From Xanthomonas bonasiae (lineage in GTDB: Bacteria; Pseudomonadota; Gammaproteobacteria; Xanthomonadales; Xanthomonadaceae): a stretch of 64,000 nucleotides of DNA. Below the pieces are notes generated by a model that ran no database searches, was not told where the DNA came from, and saw only the letters and a program-made list of their open reading frames with translations. The translations under genes were made by a program, and so were the position numbers. Every line of letters begins with the position of its first letter. The first letter of the stretch is position 1. The stretch covers positions 1-64,000 of the forward strand of contig NZ_JAFIWB010000027.1 of assembly GCF_017163705.1 (NCBI RefSeq). Reading direction: 5' to 3'. Positions 28,267-37,655 of this stretch are shown piece after piece.

Positions 28267-28350
28267 ATGACGTACCGCGAAAACTCCCTGCATCCCGCCG
28301 CCGCGCTGGCGCGGCACGGCGCGCGGCCGTCCGCGGAGACGCGGCGATGA
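28267..28350 (+). CDS. Possible 27-residue leader ORF coupled to chpA
   Basis: A short ORF begins with ATG at 28267 behind a strong GGAAGGA ribosome-binding site and ends TGA at 28348-28350, overlapping the chpA ATG (28347) by ATGA. The peptide is basic (MTYRENSLHPAAAL start, Arg-rich end). It occupies the place where Pseudomonas has pilK, between pilJ and chpA. It could couple ribosomes into chpA, be a translated leader, or be a chance ORF. No family was recognised. Confidence 0.35.
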   Translation: MTYRENSLHPAAALARHGARPSAETRR

Positions 28351-31300
28351 GCGCGCTGCGCGATGCGATGAGCCACGCCGCCCTGGGCTGGGTCAAGCCG
28401 GAGCTGGACGAGACCCTGCGCCAGGTGCGCGGGGAGATCGAATACTTCGTCGAAGACCCGGCCGACACCAGCCGCATGCGCTTTTGCGCCGGCTACCTGC
28501 ACCAGGTGCAGGGCACCTTGCGCATGGTCGAGCTGTACGCGCCGGCGATGGTCGCCGAGGAACTGGAACTGCTGGCCATCGCCGTGCAGAACGGCCAGGT
28601 GCCCGACCGCGACGAGGCCTGCGCCACGCTGATGCGCGGCACCGTGCTGCTGCCCGACTACCTGGAGCGCCTGCAGGACGGCCATCGCGACATCCCGATC
28701 GTGCTGCTGCCGCTGCTCAACGAGATCCGCGCCTCGCGCGGCGAGCCCGGCTTGAGCGAAGGCGCGCTGTTCGCGCTGTCGCCCGACGCCAGCGCCGCCA
28801 CCGAGGCCGAGCTGGACCATGCCCGCGGCAGCCTCAGCGGCCGCAACCGCGAACTGCTCGACACTGTCGGCACCGCGATCAAGGAAGAACTGCTGCGGGT
28901 CAAGGACGCGCTCGACCTGCACCTGCGCACCGGTGGCGACGTGGCCGCGCTGCAGACCCAGGTGGACGAACTGGGCAGCGTCGCCGATACCCTCGGGGTG
29001 ATGGGCCTGGGCGTGGCCCGCGGCGTGGTGGTGCAGCAGCGCGATGCGCTGCGCAGCATCGTCGACGGCGAGCGCCAGGCCGACGAGGGGCTGTTGCTGG
29101 ATATCGCCGGCGCGCTGCTGTACGTGGATGCCTCGCTTGACGACCAGGTCGCCTATCTCGGCGCCAGCGCCGGCATCCACGACGATGCCAGCGCCGCCGA
29201 GGCGCGGCGCACGGTGGAAGTGCTGGCGCACGAGGCGATCGCCAATTTCGCCGCCGCGCGCGAGCACTTCGTCGCCTTCATCGAGACCAACTGGGAACAC
29301 GAGCGCCTGACCGAAGTGCCGCGCCTGCTCGGCGAGGTCGCCGGTGCGCTGCGCATGCTGGAACTGCCGCAGCCGGCCGATTACCTGGAAGGCGTGCGCC
29401 GCTACGTCGCCACCGAGCTGATCGGCAAGCGCCGCGTGCCCAGCGGGCGCCAGCTGGACACGCTGGCCGATGCGATGGCCAGCCTGGAGTACTACCTGGA
29501 AGCGCTGCGCGAGCGCCGCCCGGGCCGCGAGGAAATCCTCGACATCACCCGCACCAGCCTGGAAACGCTGCGCTACTGGCCGCTGCCCAGCGATGCGCCG
29601 GCGCCGCAGGGCGCGGTGCCGCAGGTGGCCGATGCGCCGTTGCTCGCGCCCGTGGCGGAGCTGGGCATCGCGTCGGCCGACGCCATTGCCGACGTGCCGA
29701 GCGCGGCGTCCGCGCCGCCGCCGGTGCCGTCCTGGGAGTTGGCACCGGTCGCGGATGCGCCGATCGTCGCGAGCACGCCGCCGCCGCTGCCGGGCGAGTC
29801 GCCGCAGGCGCCGCAGTGGACCTTGCACGACGCTGCCGAGGCCGCCGCGAACGCCGCGGCTGCCGAGCGTGCCGACGCCGACGCCGACGCCGAGCCGTCC
29901 GCCGCGGCGGTCAGCGCTGCGGGCAACGACGATGCGCCCGTCGTCGTGTCGTCGCCGATCAGTTTCGATCCGGTCGCCGCCGAGCAGGAAGAATGGTCGG
30001 CCACTGTCGAGCCGCTGCAGATCAGCACCGACACGCTGGCGTTGGAAGGCGATGCGTTGCGTTGGGAAAGCGCCGAAGCGGCGCCCGAGCAGGCCGTCGC
30101 GCATGCCGATGCCGCGCCCGCGAGCGACGAAGCGGCACCGGCCAGCTATGGGTTCGACCCGGTGGCTGCCGAATACGCGGAATTCGAATCGGTTGCCGGG
30201 CACGACGATCCGGCCCTGGTCATCGTCGACACCCCGGCCGCCGCGCCCACCGACAACGTCCACGACGATGTGCTGGTGATCGAACTGGAGGATGCGCCGG
30301 CCTTCGCCGAGACCGCGTCCGACGAGGTCCACGGCATCGTCTGGAACGACACGCCGGCAACCCTGGCCGACGACGACAGCGACGCTGTCGCCGAGCCCGG
30401 CACGCCTACCATCGACCTTTCGTCGAGCGAGACCGTGTTCGCGGCCGAGGCCGAGAGCGCCGAAGCGCCGCACGCGCAGGCCGACGAGGCGGAGCATGCC
30501 GACGCCGCTGCAGGCGCCGAACAGAGTCCGTTCGTCGACCTGACCTGGCCGGAGCCGACCCCGGAGCCGGAAGCACCGGCGCCCGGCGTGCACAAGGCCA
30601 GCATCCAGCCGATCGAGCTGGACGCCGCTTCGGCGGCATTCCTCGCCGAACTCGACGCCGCTGCCGCACAGTTCGATGTCGCCGCGCCCGCCGGTGCGAC
30701 CGAGGCCACTGCCGACCACGCGCAAGCGCCGACCGATGCGGTCGCGGCACCCGAGGCGCCCGCGCCGGCCGCCATCGACGGTGGCTTCGTCGACGACGGC
30801 GGCGAGATCGACGCCGACATCCGCGAGGTGTTCCTCGAGGAATTCGACGAGGAGCTGGTCAACCTCGGTACGCTGCTGCCGGCATGGCGCGCGTCACCGA
30901 ATCACCTGGAAAGCCTGCGTCCGATCCGTCGCGTGTTCCACACCCTCAAGGGCAGTGGCCGGCTGGTCGGCGCGCGCGTGCTCGGCGAGTTCAGCTGGAA
31001 GATCGAGGGCATGCTCAATCGCGTGCTCGATGGCAGCCGCGCGGCCAGCCCGGCCGTGGTGACCATGGTCGAACTGGCCTACGAGGTGTTGCCGCAGCTC
31101 AACGCCGCCTTGCGCGGGCACGGCGTCATCCATGCCGATCTGGACGCGATCCAGGCGGTCGCCGACCGCATCGCGGCAGGCGAGGACGCCTACTATTTCG
31201 CCGCCGCGCCGGCACCGGCGGTTGCCGCGCCGCGCGCCGGCACGCCGGCCTCGGTGGACAGCGTATTGCGCGAGATCCTCGAAGCCGAGGTCGGCACGCA

Positions 31301-34300
31301 TCTGGAGACGGTCCGCGACTGGCTGCAGCATGCGCCGCAGCCGGCCACCGAGGCGCTGCTGCGCGCGGTGCACACGATGAGCGGCGCGTTCGCGATGACC
31401 GACGTGCCGGAAATCACCGACGTCACCGGCCCGGCCGAGAGCTATGTCAAGCGGCTGCTGGCCGCCGCGATGGTGCCCGGCGCCGACGGCGTGCGTGCGC
31501 TCGACGATGCCGCGCAGGCCATCGCCGCCACCATCGAGGAACTGCAGGCGCCGTCGCCGGTGATCCCGCCGTTCACCGAGCTGGCGCAGCGGCTGCAGGC
31601 CTTGGTCGCCACGCTGCCGGAAGTGCAGTGGCCTTCGGTCGCGCACGACGAAGAGGACGAGGACGAACCGCAGCCGCACGCCGATGCCGGGCTGGATGCG
31701 CAGTTGCTGCAGGCGGTGGAACTCACTTCGGCCGACGACCTGTCGGCGTACCTGGGCGATGCCAGGCACCTCGACGCGGCCGGCACGGACGATCATGCCG
31801 CCGCCGATCATGTCGCCGAAAGTGCCGCTACCGATGCCTTCGTTGCGCACGCAGTCGATGCGCCGTCGGCGTTCGATGCGGCGCAGTCGCACGCGACTGG
31901 CGAAGACTCCGCCGACGGCGTGGTATCGACGGCGCCTGCGCTCGACGACCACGATGCGTCCGCCAACGAGGAAGACGGCATCGCCGCAGCCGGCGTTGCG
32001 CAGGAGGCGGAGGCCGCAGAGGGATCGGACGTGATCGCCGAGGCTCCGGCCGACAGCGAGCCTGCTGCGATCGGCGCCGACGAACAGGCACTGCTGGCGC
32101 AGGACGGCAAGCTCGACGAATTGACCGTCGACGCGCCGCTGGCCGAGGAGCGCGTGCCGGCGGACAGCGAATTGCCGCCGCCCGTGGAAGCGCCGGTCGA
32201 GACGCAGGAGCAGGGCGTAGCGGCCGACGATGGCGCGACGCACGACGACACCCATCACGGCGAGCATCGGGAAGACCCGCAAGGCGCGCACGACCAGGCC
32301 GGGCACGCCGAAGGTGAGCCGGTTGCGGACGCGCACGACCAGGGCGAACACGACCAGGAGCGCGATCCGCAGGGCTATGCGTTCTATGCAGAGCCGGTGC
32401 AGCCGTCCACGCAGTGGCACGGCAGCGAGCCGGTGTCGGCGAACGACGATGCCGAACCGCTGCTTGCGGCGGACGACGCTGCGGCGCATGCCGACACCGC
32501 CGCGCACGCGCACGACAACGTGGATGCTGCAGCGCAATCGCAGCACGAGACCGTCGATCAAGGCGCCGATGGCGACGCCGCGCAGACCGATATCGAAACG
32601 CATCCGGCTGACGCCGAAGCGAACGATGCGCACGACCGCGCGTCTTCGTCGCACGATGAAGACGCCGCACATGCCGCATCCGAACTCGCCGATACCGATG
32701 CCGAAGCAGCGCTTGGCACGACGACTGATGCTGAAGCAGCGCATTCGACCGAAACGGCCGACGCGCCAGCGTCCGATGCCGGGTACGAAGGCGATGCCAG
32801 CTTTGACGCGGCGCCGGTCGAAGCGTCGTATGCCCATGAAGCGCACGCCGAAGAGCAGCATTCGACCGATCAGGAGCATGCGTCAGCGGCCGATGCCGCG
32901 CATGAGGGCGATGCTGGTGCCGACGCACCGCCGGCCGAAGCAGCGTATGCCGATGAGGCGCACGTCGACGCAACGCAAGCGACCGACTCTGCCGACGCCG
33001 CGCCGGACCATGCGGAGCATGCGGGCGATCCGGGAGACGTCGCGGATGCGCAGGCCGAGCCTGCATACGCGGAAGCCGCCGAGCCGACCGAAACCGAAAC
33101 CGGCGACGAGCATCACCCGCCAGCCGCCGCATCCGACGAACCGGCGTTCGCCGAAACCTCCCAGCACGACACCGCCTCGGCCGAATCCAGCGACCTGGCC
33201 GCGGTCGATCTCGGCCCGCTGGACTTCGCCGATCTGGACCGCGAACTGGTCGATATCTTCGTCGAGGAAGGCAAGGACCTGCTCGACCATTGCGACCGCC
33301 TGATCGCCGAACTGCGCGCCGCGCCGCAGGACCGCGACGCGCTCGCCGGCCTGCAGCGCGACCTGCATACGCTCAAGGGCGGCGCGCGCATGGCCGGGGT
33401 CAACCCGATCGGCGACCTCGGCCACGGCATCGAATCGCTGCTGGAGGCGGTGGCCGCCAACCGCACCGAACTCGATCGCAGCGACGTGCAATTGCTCGAG
33501 CGCGGGTTCGACCGCCTGCATCAGTTGCTCACCCTCACCGGCAACCACCGCGCCGTGGCGATGCCGCTCGATCTGATCGGCCGCTTCGACGCGCGCACCC
33601 ACGGCCGCAGCCTGCCGCTCGCCGCCGACGGCATCGATGCCGCCGCCGAAACTGCAACCGATGCCGACGTGGCGGCGATGATCCAGGCCGCGGTCGATCC
33701 GGCCTCGGTGCCCGCACCGGCACCGGCGCCGCTGTCGGCACCGCTGCCGGTGGACGGCACGCTCGACGAGGAGTCGATGATCGCGCGGCCGATGCAGGAA
33801 CAGGTGCGCGTGCGCGCCGACCTGCTGGACCGCCTGGTCAACCACGCCGGCGAAGTGGCGATCTACCGCTCGCGGCTGGAGCAGCAGCTCGGCGCGTTCC
33901 GCGGCGCGATGTCCGAACTGGACCGCACCAATGCGCGACTGCGCGACCAGCTGCGCCGCCTGGACCTGGAAACCGAAGCGCAGATCGTCGCCCGTTACCA
34001 GCGCGAACAGGACCAGAGCGAGCAGAGCTTCGATCCGCTGGAACTGGACCGGTTCTCCACGCTGCAGCAGCTCAGCCGCGCGCTGAACGAATCGGCGGCC
34101 GACCTGGGCGGCCTGCAAGGCGTGCTCGACGACCTGGCGCGCCAGTACGACGGTTTGCTGCAACAGCAGTCGCGCGTGAGTTCGGAGCTGCAGGACGGGC
34201 TGATGCGCGCGCGCATGGTGCCGTTCGACGGCCTGGTGCCGCGGCTGCGCCGGGTGGTGCGGCAGGCCGCCAGCGAAACCGGCAAGCAGGTGCACCTGAC

Positions 34301-35603
34301 CCTGGAAGGCACCCACGGCGAACTCGACCGCAACGTGCTCGACCGCATGATCGCGCCGCTGGAGCATATGCTGCGCAACTCGGTCGCGCACGGCCTGGAA
34401 ACGCCGGAACAGCGTCGCGCCGCGGGCAAGGCGGAAGAGGGCAGCATCGCCATCCGCCTGCGCCGCGAAGGCTCGGAAATCGTGCTGGAAGTGGCCGACG
34501 ACGGCGCCGGCCTCAACCGCGATGCGATCCGTCACCGCGCCGAACAGCGCGGCCTGATCGCGATCGGCGCCGCGCTGTCCGACGAAGAGCTGGATTCGCT
34601 GATCTTCGCCCCCGGCTTCAGCACCTACGACCAGGTCAGCCAGCTGGCCGGCCGCGGCGTGGGCATGGACGTGGTGCGCAACGAAGTACGCCAGCTCGGC
34701 GGCTCGGTGGACATCCATTCGGTATGGGGCCAGGGCGTCACCTTCACCCTGCGCCTGCCGCAGACCCTGGCGGTGACCCAGGCGGTGTTCGTGCAGATCG
34801 GCGAGACCACCTTCGCCGTGCCGGTGGCCTCGGTCAGCGGCATCGGCCGCATCAGCCGCGAGCGTTTCGAAGCGGCCGACGGCGGCTACCACTACAGCGG
34901 CGAGGAATTCGCCCTGCACGACCTCGGCTCGCTGGTCGGCCAGGCGCCGGCACGCGCCGAAGGGCAGGCGCAGGTGCCGCTGCTGCTGGTGCGCGCCGGC
35001 GACCTGCGCGCCGCGGTGGCGATCGACCAGGTGCTCGGCAACCGCGAAATCGTGGTCAAGCCGGTCGGCCTGCAGATCGCCTCGGTACCAGGCATCTACG
35101 GCGCCACCATCACCGGCGATGGCCGCGTGGTGGTGATCCTGGACGTCGCCCCGCTGGTGCGCCGCTACCTGGCGCAGCCGGCGCGGCCGGTGGTGGAAGC
35201 GGCGCCGGCCGAACAGCGGCGAGTGCCGTTGGTGATGGTGGTCGACGATTCGCTGACCATGCGCAAGGTCACCGGCCGCGTGCTGGAACGCCACAACTTC
35301 GACGTGATCGTCGCCCGCGACGGCATCGAGGCGCTGGAGCGCCTGGAAGAACGCGTCCCCGACCTGATGCTGCTGGATATCGAGATGCCGCGCATGGATG
35401 GCTACGAACTGGCGACCGCGATGCGCGCCGACCCCCGCTACAAATCCGTGCCGATCGTGATGATCACCTCGCGCAGCGGCGAGAAGCACCGCCAGCGCGC
35501 CTTCGAGATCGGCGTGCAGCGCTACCTAGGCAAGCCTTACCAAGAGTTGGATCTGATGCGCAACGTGTACGACCTGCTGGGGATCGCCCGTGTTCGCGAG
35601 TGA
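28347..35603 (+). CDS. chpA: Hybrid chemotaxis histidine kinase ChpA (multi-Hpt CheA with receiver)
   Basis: Encodes 2418 residues, the central kinase of the pilus chemosensory system. The N-terminal half has several histidine-phosphotransfer-like domains: a weak one near His52 (YLHQVQGTLRM), a canonical one at His865 (FHTLKGSGR), a degenerate one near His1009 (VHTMSGAFAM) and a canonical one at His1674 (LHTLKGGARM). A ~500-residue acidic Ala/Asp/His-rich linker separates the last two. The CheA core follows: dimerisation helix (RADLLDRLVNHAGEVAIYRS), ATPase N box (HMLRNSVAHGLE) and G box (DDGAGLN), CheW-like domain (VFVQIGETTFAVPVASV), and a receiver with phospho-Asp2344. The ATG at 28347 is preceded by GGAGA; upstream in-frame codons overlap pilJ. 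Confidence 0.93.
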   Translation: MSALRDAMSHAALGWVKPELDETLRQVRGEIEYFVEDPADTSRMRFCAGYLHQVQGTLRMVELYAPAMVAEELELLAIAVQNGQVPDRDEACATLMRGTVLLPDYLERLQDGHRDIPIVLLPLLNEIRASRGEPGLSEGALFALSPDASAATEAELDHARGSLSGRNRELLDTVGTAIKEELLRVKDALDLHLRTGGDVAALQTQVDELGSVADTLGVMGLGVARGVVVQQRDALRSIVDGERQADEGLLLDIAGALLYVDASLDDQVAYLGASAGIHDDASAAEARRTVEVLAHEAIANFAAAREHFVAFIETNWEHERLTEVPRLLGEVAGALRMLELPQPADYLEGVRRYVATELIGKRRVPSGRQLDTLADAMASLEYYLEALRERRPGREEILDITRTSLETLRYWPLPSDAPAPQGAVPQVADAPLLAPVAELGIASADAIADVPSAASAPPPVPSWELAPVADAPIVASTPPPLPGESPQAPQWTLHDAAEAAANAAAAERADADADAEPSAAAVSAAGNDDAPVVVSSPISFDPVAAEQEEWSATVEPLQISTDTLALEGDALRWESAEAAPEQAVAHADAAPASDEAAPASYGFDPVAAEYAEFESVAGHDDPALVIVDTPAAAPTDNVHDDVLVIELEDAPAFAETASDEVHGIVWNDTPATLADDDSDAVAEPGTPTIDLSSSETVFAAEAESAEAPHAQADEAEHADAAAGAEQSPFVDLTWPEPTPEPEAPAPGVHKASIQPIELDAASAAFLAELDAAAAQFDVAAPAGATEATADHAQAPTDAVAAPEAPAPAAIDGGFVDDGGEIDADIREVFLEEFDEELVNLGTLLPAWRASPNHLESLRPIRRVFHTLKGSGRLVGARVLGEFSWKIEGMLNRVLDGSRAASPAVVTMVELAYEVLPQLNAALRGHGVIHADLDAIQAVADRIAAGEDAYYFAAAPAPAVAAPRAGTPASVDSVLREILEAEVGTHLETVRDWLQHAPQPATEALLRAVHTMSGAFAMTDVPEITDVTGPAESYVKRLLAAAMVPGADGVRALDDAAQAIAATIEELQAPSPVIPPFTELAQRLQALVATLPEVQWPSVAHDEEDEDEPQPHADAGLDAQLLQAVELTSADDLSAYLGDARHLDAAGTDDHAAADHVAESAATDAFVAHAVDAPSAFDAAQSHATGEDSADGVVSTAPALDDHDASANEEDGIAAAGVAQEAEAAEGSDVIAEAPADSEPAAIGADEQALLAQDGKLDELTVDAPLAEERVPADSELPPPVEAPVETQEQGVAADDGATHDDTHHGEHREDPQGAHDQAGHAEGEPVADAHDQGEHDQERDPQGYAFYAEPVQPSTQWHGSEPVSANDDAEPLLAADDAAAHADTAAHAHDNVDAAAQSQHETVDQGADGDAAQTDIETHPADAEANDAHDRASSSHDEDAAHAASELADTDAEAALGTTTDAEAAHSTETADAPASDAGYEGDASFDAAPVEASYAHEAHAEEQHSTDQEHASAADAAHEGDAGADAPPAEAAYADEAHVDATQATDSADAAPDHAEHAGDPGDVADAQAEPAYAEAAEPTETETGDEHHPPAAASDEPAFAETSQHDTASAESSDLAAVDLGPLDFADLDRELVDIFVEEGKDLLDHCDRLIAELRAAPQDRDALAGLQRDLHTLKGGARMAGVNPIGDLGHGIESLLEAVAANRTELDRSDVQLLERGFDRLHQLLTLTGNHRAVAMPLDLIGRFDARTHGRSLPLAADGIDAAAETATDADVAAMIQAAVDPASVPAPAPAPLSAPLPVDGTLDEESMIARPMQEQVRVRADLLDRLVNHAGEVAIYRSRLEQQLGAFRGAMSELDRTNARLRDQLRRLDLETEAQIVARYQREQDQSEQSFDPLELDRFSTLQQLSRALNESAADLGGLQGVLDDLARQYDGLLQQQSRVSSELQDGLMRARMVPFDGLVPRLRRVVRQAASETGKQVHLTLEGTHGELDRNVLDRMIAPLEHMLRNSVAHGLETPEQRRAAGKAEEGSIAIRLRREGSEIVLEVADDGAGLNRDAIRHRAEQRGLIAIGAALSDEELDSLIFAPGFSTYDQVSQLAGRGVGMDVVRNEVRQLGGSVDIHSVWGQGVTFTLRLPQTLAVTQAVFVQIGETTFAVPVASVSGIGRISRERFEAADGGYHYSGEEFALHDLGSLVGQAPARAEGQAQVPLLLVRAGDLRAAVAIDQVLGNREIVVKPVGLQIASVPGIYGATITGDGRVVVILDVAPLVRRYLAQPARPVVEAAPAEQRRVPLVMVVDDSLTMRKVTGRVLERHNFDVIVARDGIEALERLEERVPDLMLLDIEMPRMDGYELATAMRADPRYKSVPIVMITSRSGEKHRQRAFEIGVQRYLGKPYQELDLMRNVYDLLGIARVRE

Positions 35604-36948
35604 CGGCACCGCCAGCGGCACCCCGGTCGCGTTGCTGGCGCGTCCCGGTCAGGCGCGCGAGCGCCTGCGCGAGGCGCTGCACCAGGTCGGCGCGGCGATC
35701 GTGCTCGAAGACGATCCCGGCGCGATCGATGCGCAGACCCTGGCCGACGCCGCGCCCGACGCGGTGTTGATCGCGCTGGAACCGGCGATCGAGGACGCAT
35801 TGGAACGGCTCGATGCGGCACTGGACTTGCCCGGCCTCACCGTGATCTTCGACGAGGCCGAACTGGCCGCGCGCCGCGAGGGTTGGGAAGCGCAGCGCTG
35901 GGCGCGGCACTTGGCGGCTAAGCTACAAGGCCACCAGGACGTGCTGCCGCCCGGGCGCGAAACCGACACCGGCCTGCAGCCCGAACCGGGCCTGCCGGCG
36001 ACCCCGGCGCAACTGCACGAAGGCGCGCCGATCGGCTTCCACGTCGAGGAAGCGGCCAGCTTCGCCACCACCGTGCCGGGCGACAGCTTCTATGCCTGGC
36101 AGCCGCCGGCCGATGCCGCGCCCGGGTTCGAGGACATGCAGTTCTCGCGCGATCAGATCGCTGCCGGCGATGTGGCCGCGCCTGTAACGGCGTCGGAACC
36201 GGCGACTGCGACCGAGGCGGCATCCGCTGCGCCGACCAGCGCGCCGCCACCGCTGCCGGCCAGCGCCTGGTCGCTGGTGGACGACGACGCGCCGCTGGTG
36301 GTGCAGGCGCGTGCGCCGCTGAGCCAGATGCAGATTTCCACCGAAGGCCTGTCGCTGGTCGCGCTGGAGTCCGAGGAGGAGTCCACCATCGACAATGCCG
36401 CCGCCGCTGCAGTGACGGTCGCGCAGGGCGCGGTGCTGGTGATGGCCGGTATCGGTGGTCCCGATGCCATCCGTCGCCTGCTTGCCGCATTGCCGGCGGG
36501 CTTCCCGCAGCCGCTGCTGGTGCAACTGCGCCTGGACGGCGGCCGCTACGGCAACCTGGTCAAGCAGATCGCGCGCGTGTCCGCGTTGCCGGTGCTGCTG
36601 GCCGAAGCCGGCCAGGCGGTCGGCGTCGGCAACGTCTACATCCTGCCCGACGATGTCGGCGTGCGCAGCGGCGAAACCGCCGGCCTGCGTTTCGTCGCCC
36701 AGCAGGCCGGCGCCTCGGTGGTCGGCGGCTTGCCCGCCGCGCACAGTGCCGTGCTGCTGCTCAGCGGCAGCGACCCGCAGCAGGTCGACGACGTGCTCGC
36801 ACTCGCCGCACAAGGCGCCTGGGTCGCCGGCCAGACCGGCGACGGCTGCTACGACCCGGCCGCCGCCGCGCAACTGATTGGCCGCGGCCACCCCAGCGGC
36901 GACCCGGTGCAGCTGGCGCAGGCCTTGTCCGCGCGGTGGGGCGGCTGA
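35590..36948 (+). CDS. ChpB-like CheB-type methylesterase homologue, catalytically degenerate
   Basis: Encodes 452 residues from a GTG start overlapping the end of chpA. The N-terminal ~115 residues look like a decayed receiver-like domain with no clear phospho-site, followed by a Pro/Ala-rich linker. The C-terminal ~170 residues follow the CheB methylesterase pattern (GGPDAIRRLLAALPAGFPQP, GNVYILPDD). The nucleophile in the CheB motif GASTGGP is replaced: here AGIGGP has Gly287 in the Ser place. The catalytic His in QHM is Leu313 (VQLRL). The protein therefore probably does not hydrolyse methyl-glutamate but may still bind PilJ or ChpA. Its position matches Pseudomonas chpB. Confidence 0.7.
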   Translation: MFASDGTASGTPVALLARPGQARERLREALHQVGAAIVLEDDPGAIDAQTLADAAPDAVLIALEPAIEDALERLDAALDLPGLTVIFDEAELAARREGWEAQRWARHLAAKLQGHQDVLPPGRETDTGLQPEPGLPATPAQLHEGAPIGFHVEEAASFATTVPGDSFYAWQPPADAAPGFEDMQFSRDQIAAGDVAAPVTASEPATATEAASAAPTSAPPPLPASAWSLVDDDAPLVVQARAPLSQMQISTEGLSLVALESEEESTIDNAAAAAVTVAQGAVLVMAGIGGPDAIRRLLAALPAGFPQPLLVQLRLDGGRYGNLVKQIARVSALPVLLAEAGQAVGVGNVYILPDDVGVRSGETAGLRFVAQQAGASVVGGLPAAHSAVLLLSGSDPQQVDDVLALAAQGAWVAGQTGDGCYDPAAAAQLIGRGHPSGDPVQLAQALSARWGG

Positions 36949-36992
36949 GCCGTCGCCCGCGCGTTTTTCCCGGTTCCAGGACGACGTAATCC

Positions 36993-37469
36993 ATGAGCAG
37001 CTACGCCAGCAACGACGAAATCCGCGGTGTCCTGATCCAGGCCGGCAGCGAGCGGGCGCTGCTGCCCAACGCCACCGTCGCCGAAGTGATGTCGCGCGTG
37101 CCGGTCGAACCGCTGCCCGACGCCCCGCACTGGCTGCTCGGCCAGATCGCCTGGTACGGCTGGAAAGTCCCGCTGCTCTCGTTCGCCCGCCTGACCGGCC
37201 TGGGCAGCGAGAACGTCGCCTCCAACAACAAGATCGTTGTGCTGAAGGCGCTGGGCGGCAACCCGGACCTGCCGTACTTCGCCCTGATCACCCAATCCTT
37301 CCCGCAGCTGATCTCGGTCCCGCGCGACGGCCTGCTTGCCGACGCCTCCGAAGAAACGTTGCCCGCTGGCGTGCATATGCGCGTGTTGCTGGGCGAGCAG
37401 AGTGCGTTGTTGCCGGATATGGAGGCGATCGAGGGGATGATTGGGGAGCGGTTTTCGGCTGTTGGTTGA
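36993..37469 (+). CDS. chpC: CheW-like adaptor ChpC
   Basis: Encodes 158 residues, a second CheW-type protein closing the Pil-Chp cluster. Recognisable segments are RGVLIQAGSERALLPNATVAEV and PHWLLGQIAWYGWKVPLLSF (CheW core), followed by NNKIVVLKALGG and SFPQLISVPRDGL. In Pseudomonas ChpC probably couples other receptors to ChpA. It lies 44 bp after the ChpB-like gene and is the last gene before composition changes at the RHS locus. Confidence 0.9.
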   Translation: MSSYASNDEIRGVLIQAGSERALLPNATVAEVMSRVPVEPLPDAPHWLLGQIAWYGWKVPLLSFARLTGLGSENVASNNKIVVLKALGGNPDLPYFALITQSFPQLISVPRDGLLADASEETLPAGVHMRVLLGEQSALLPDMEAIEGMIGERFSAVG

Positions 37470-37655
37470 GTGAGCTTCTAGTTCTGACAAAACGAGTCGC
37501 ACCTGTACATCAAATCGGCCTACAGCGATGCCAGGACTCTGGCGCAGGGCGCAGATTCGGTTGAGATGGCGGAGGTGCGCTGCGCTAACCGGCGTGTTTC
37601 TTTTGGCTCAGTCGCTGCGTCTGGGTATCGGCAGCTTATTCATCAGGAAGAATGA

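Noticed and set aside
25940-28477. An 845-codon open frame on the minus strand
   Set aside because: Antisense to pilI and pilJ; no recognisable domain.
36993-37469. A second pilI rather than chpC
   Set aside because: Its place at the end of the cluster after the CheB-like gene, and its sequence, fit ChpC better.
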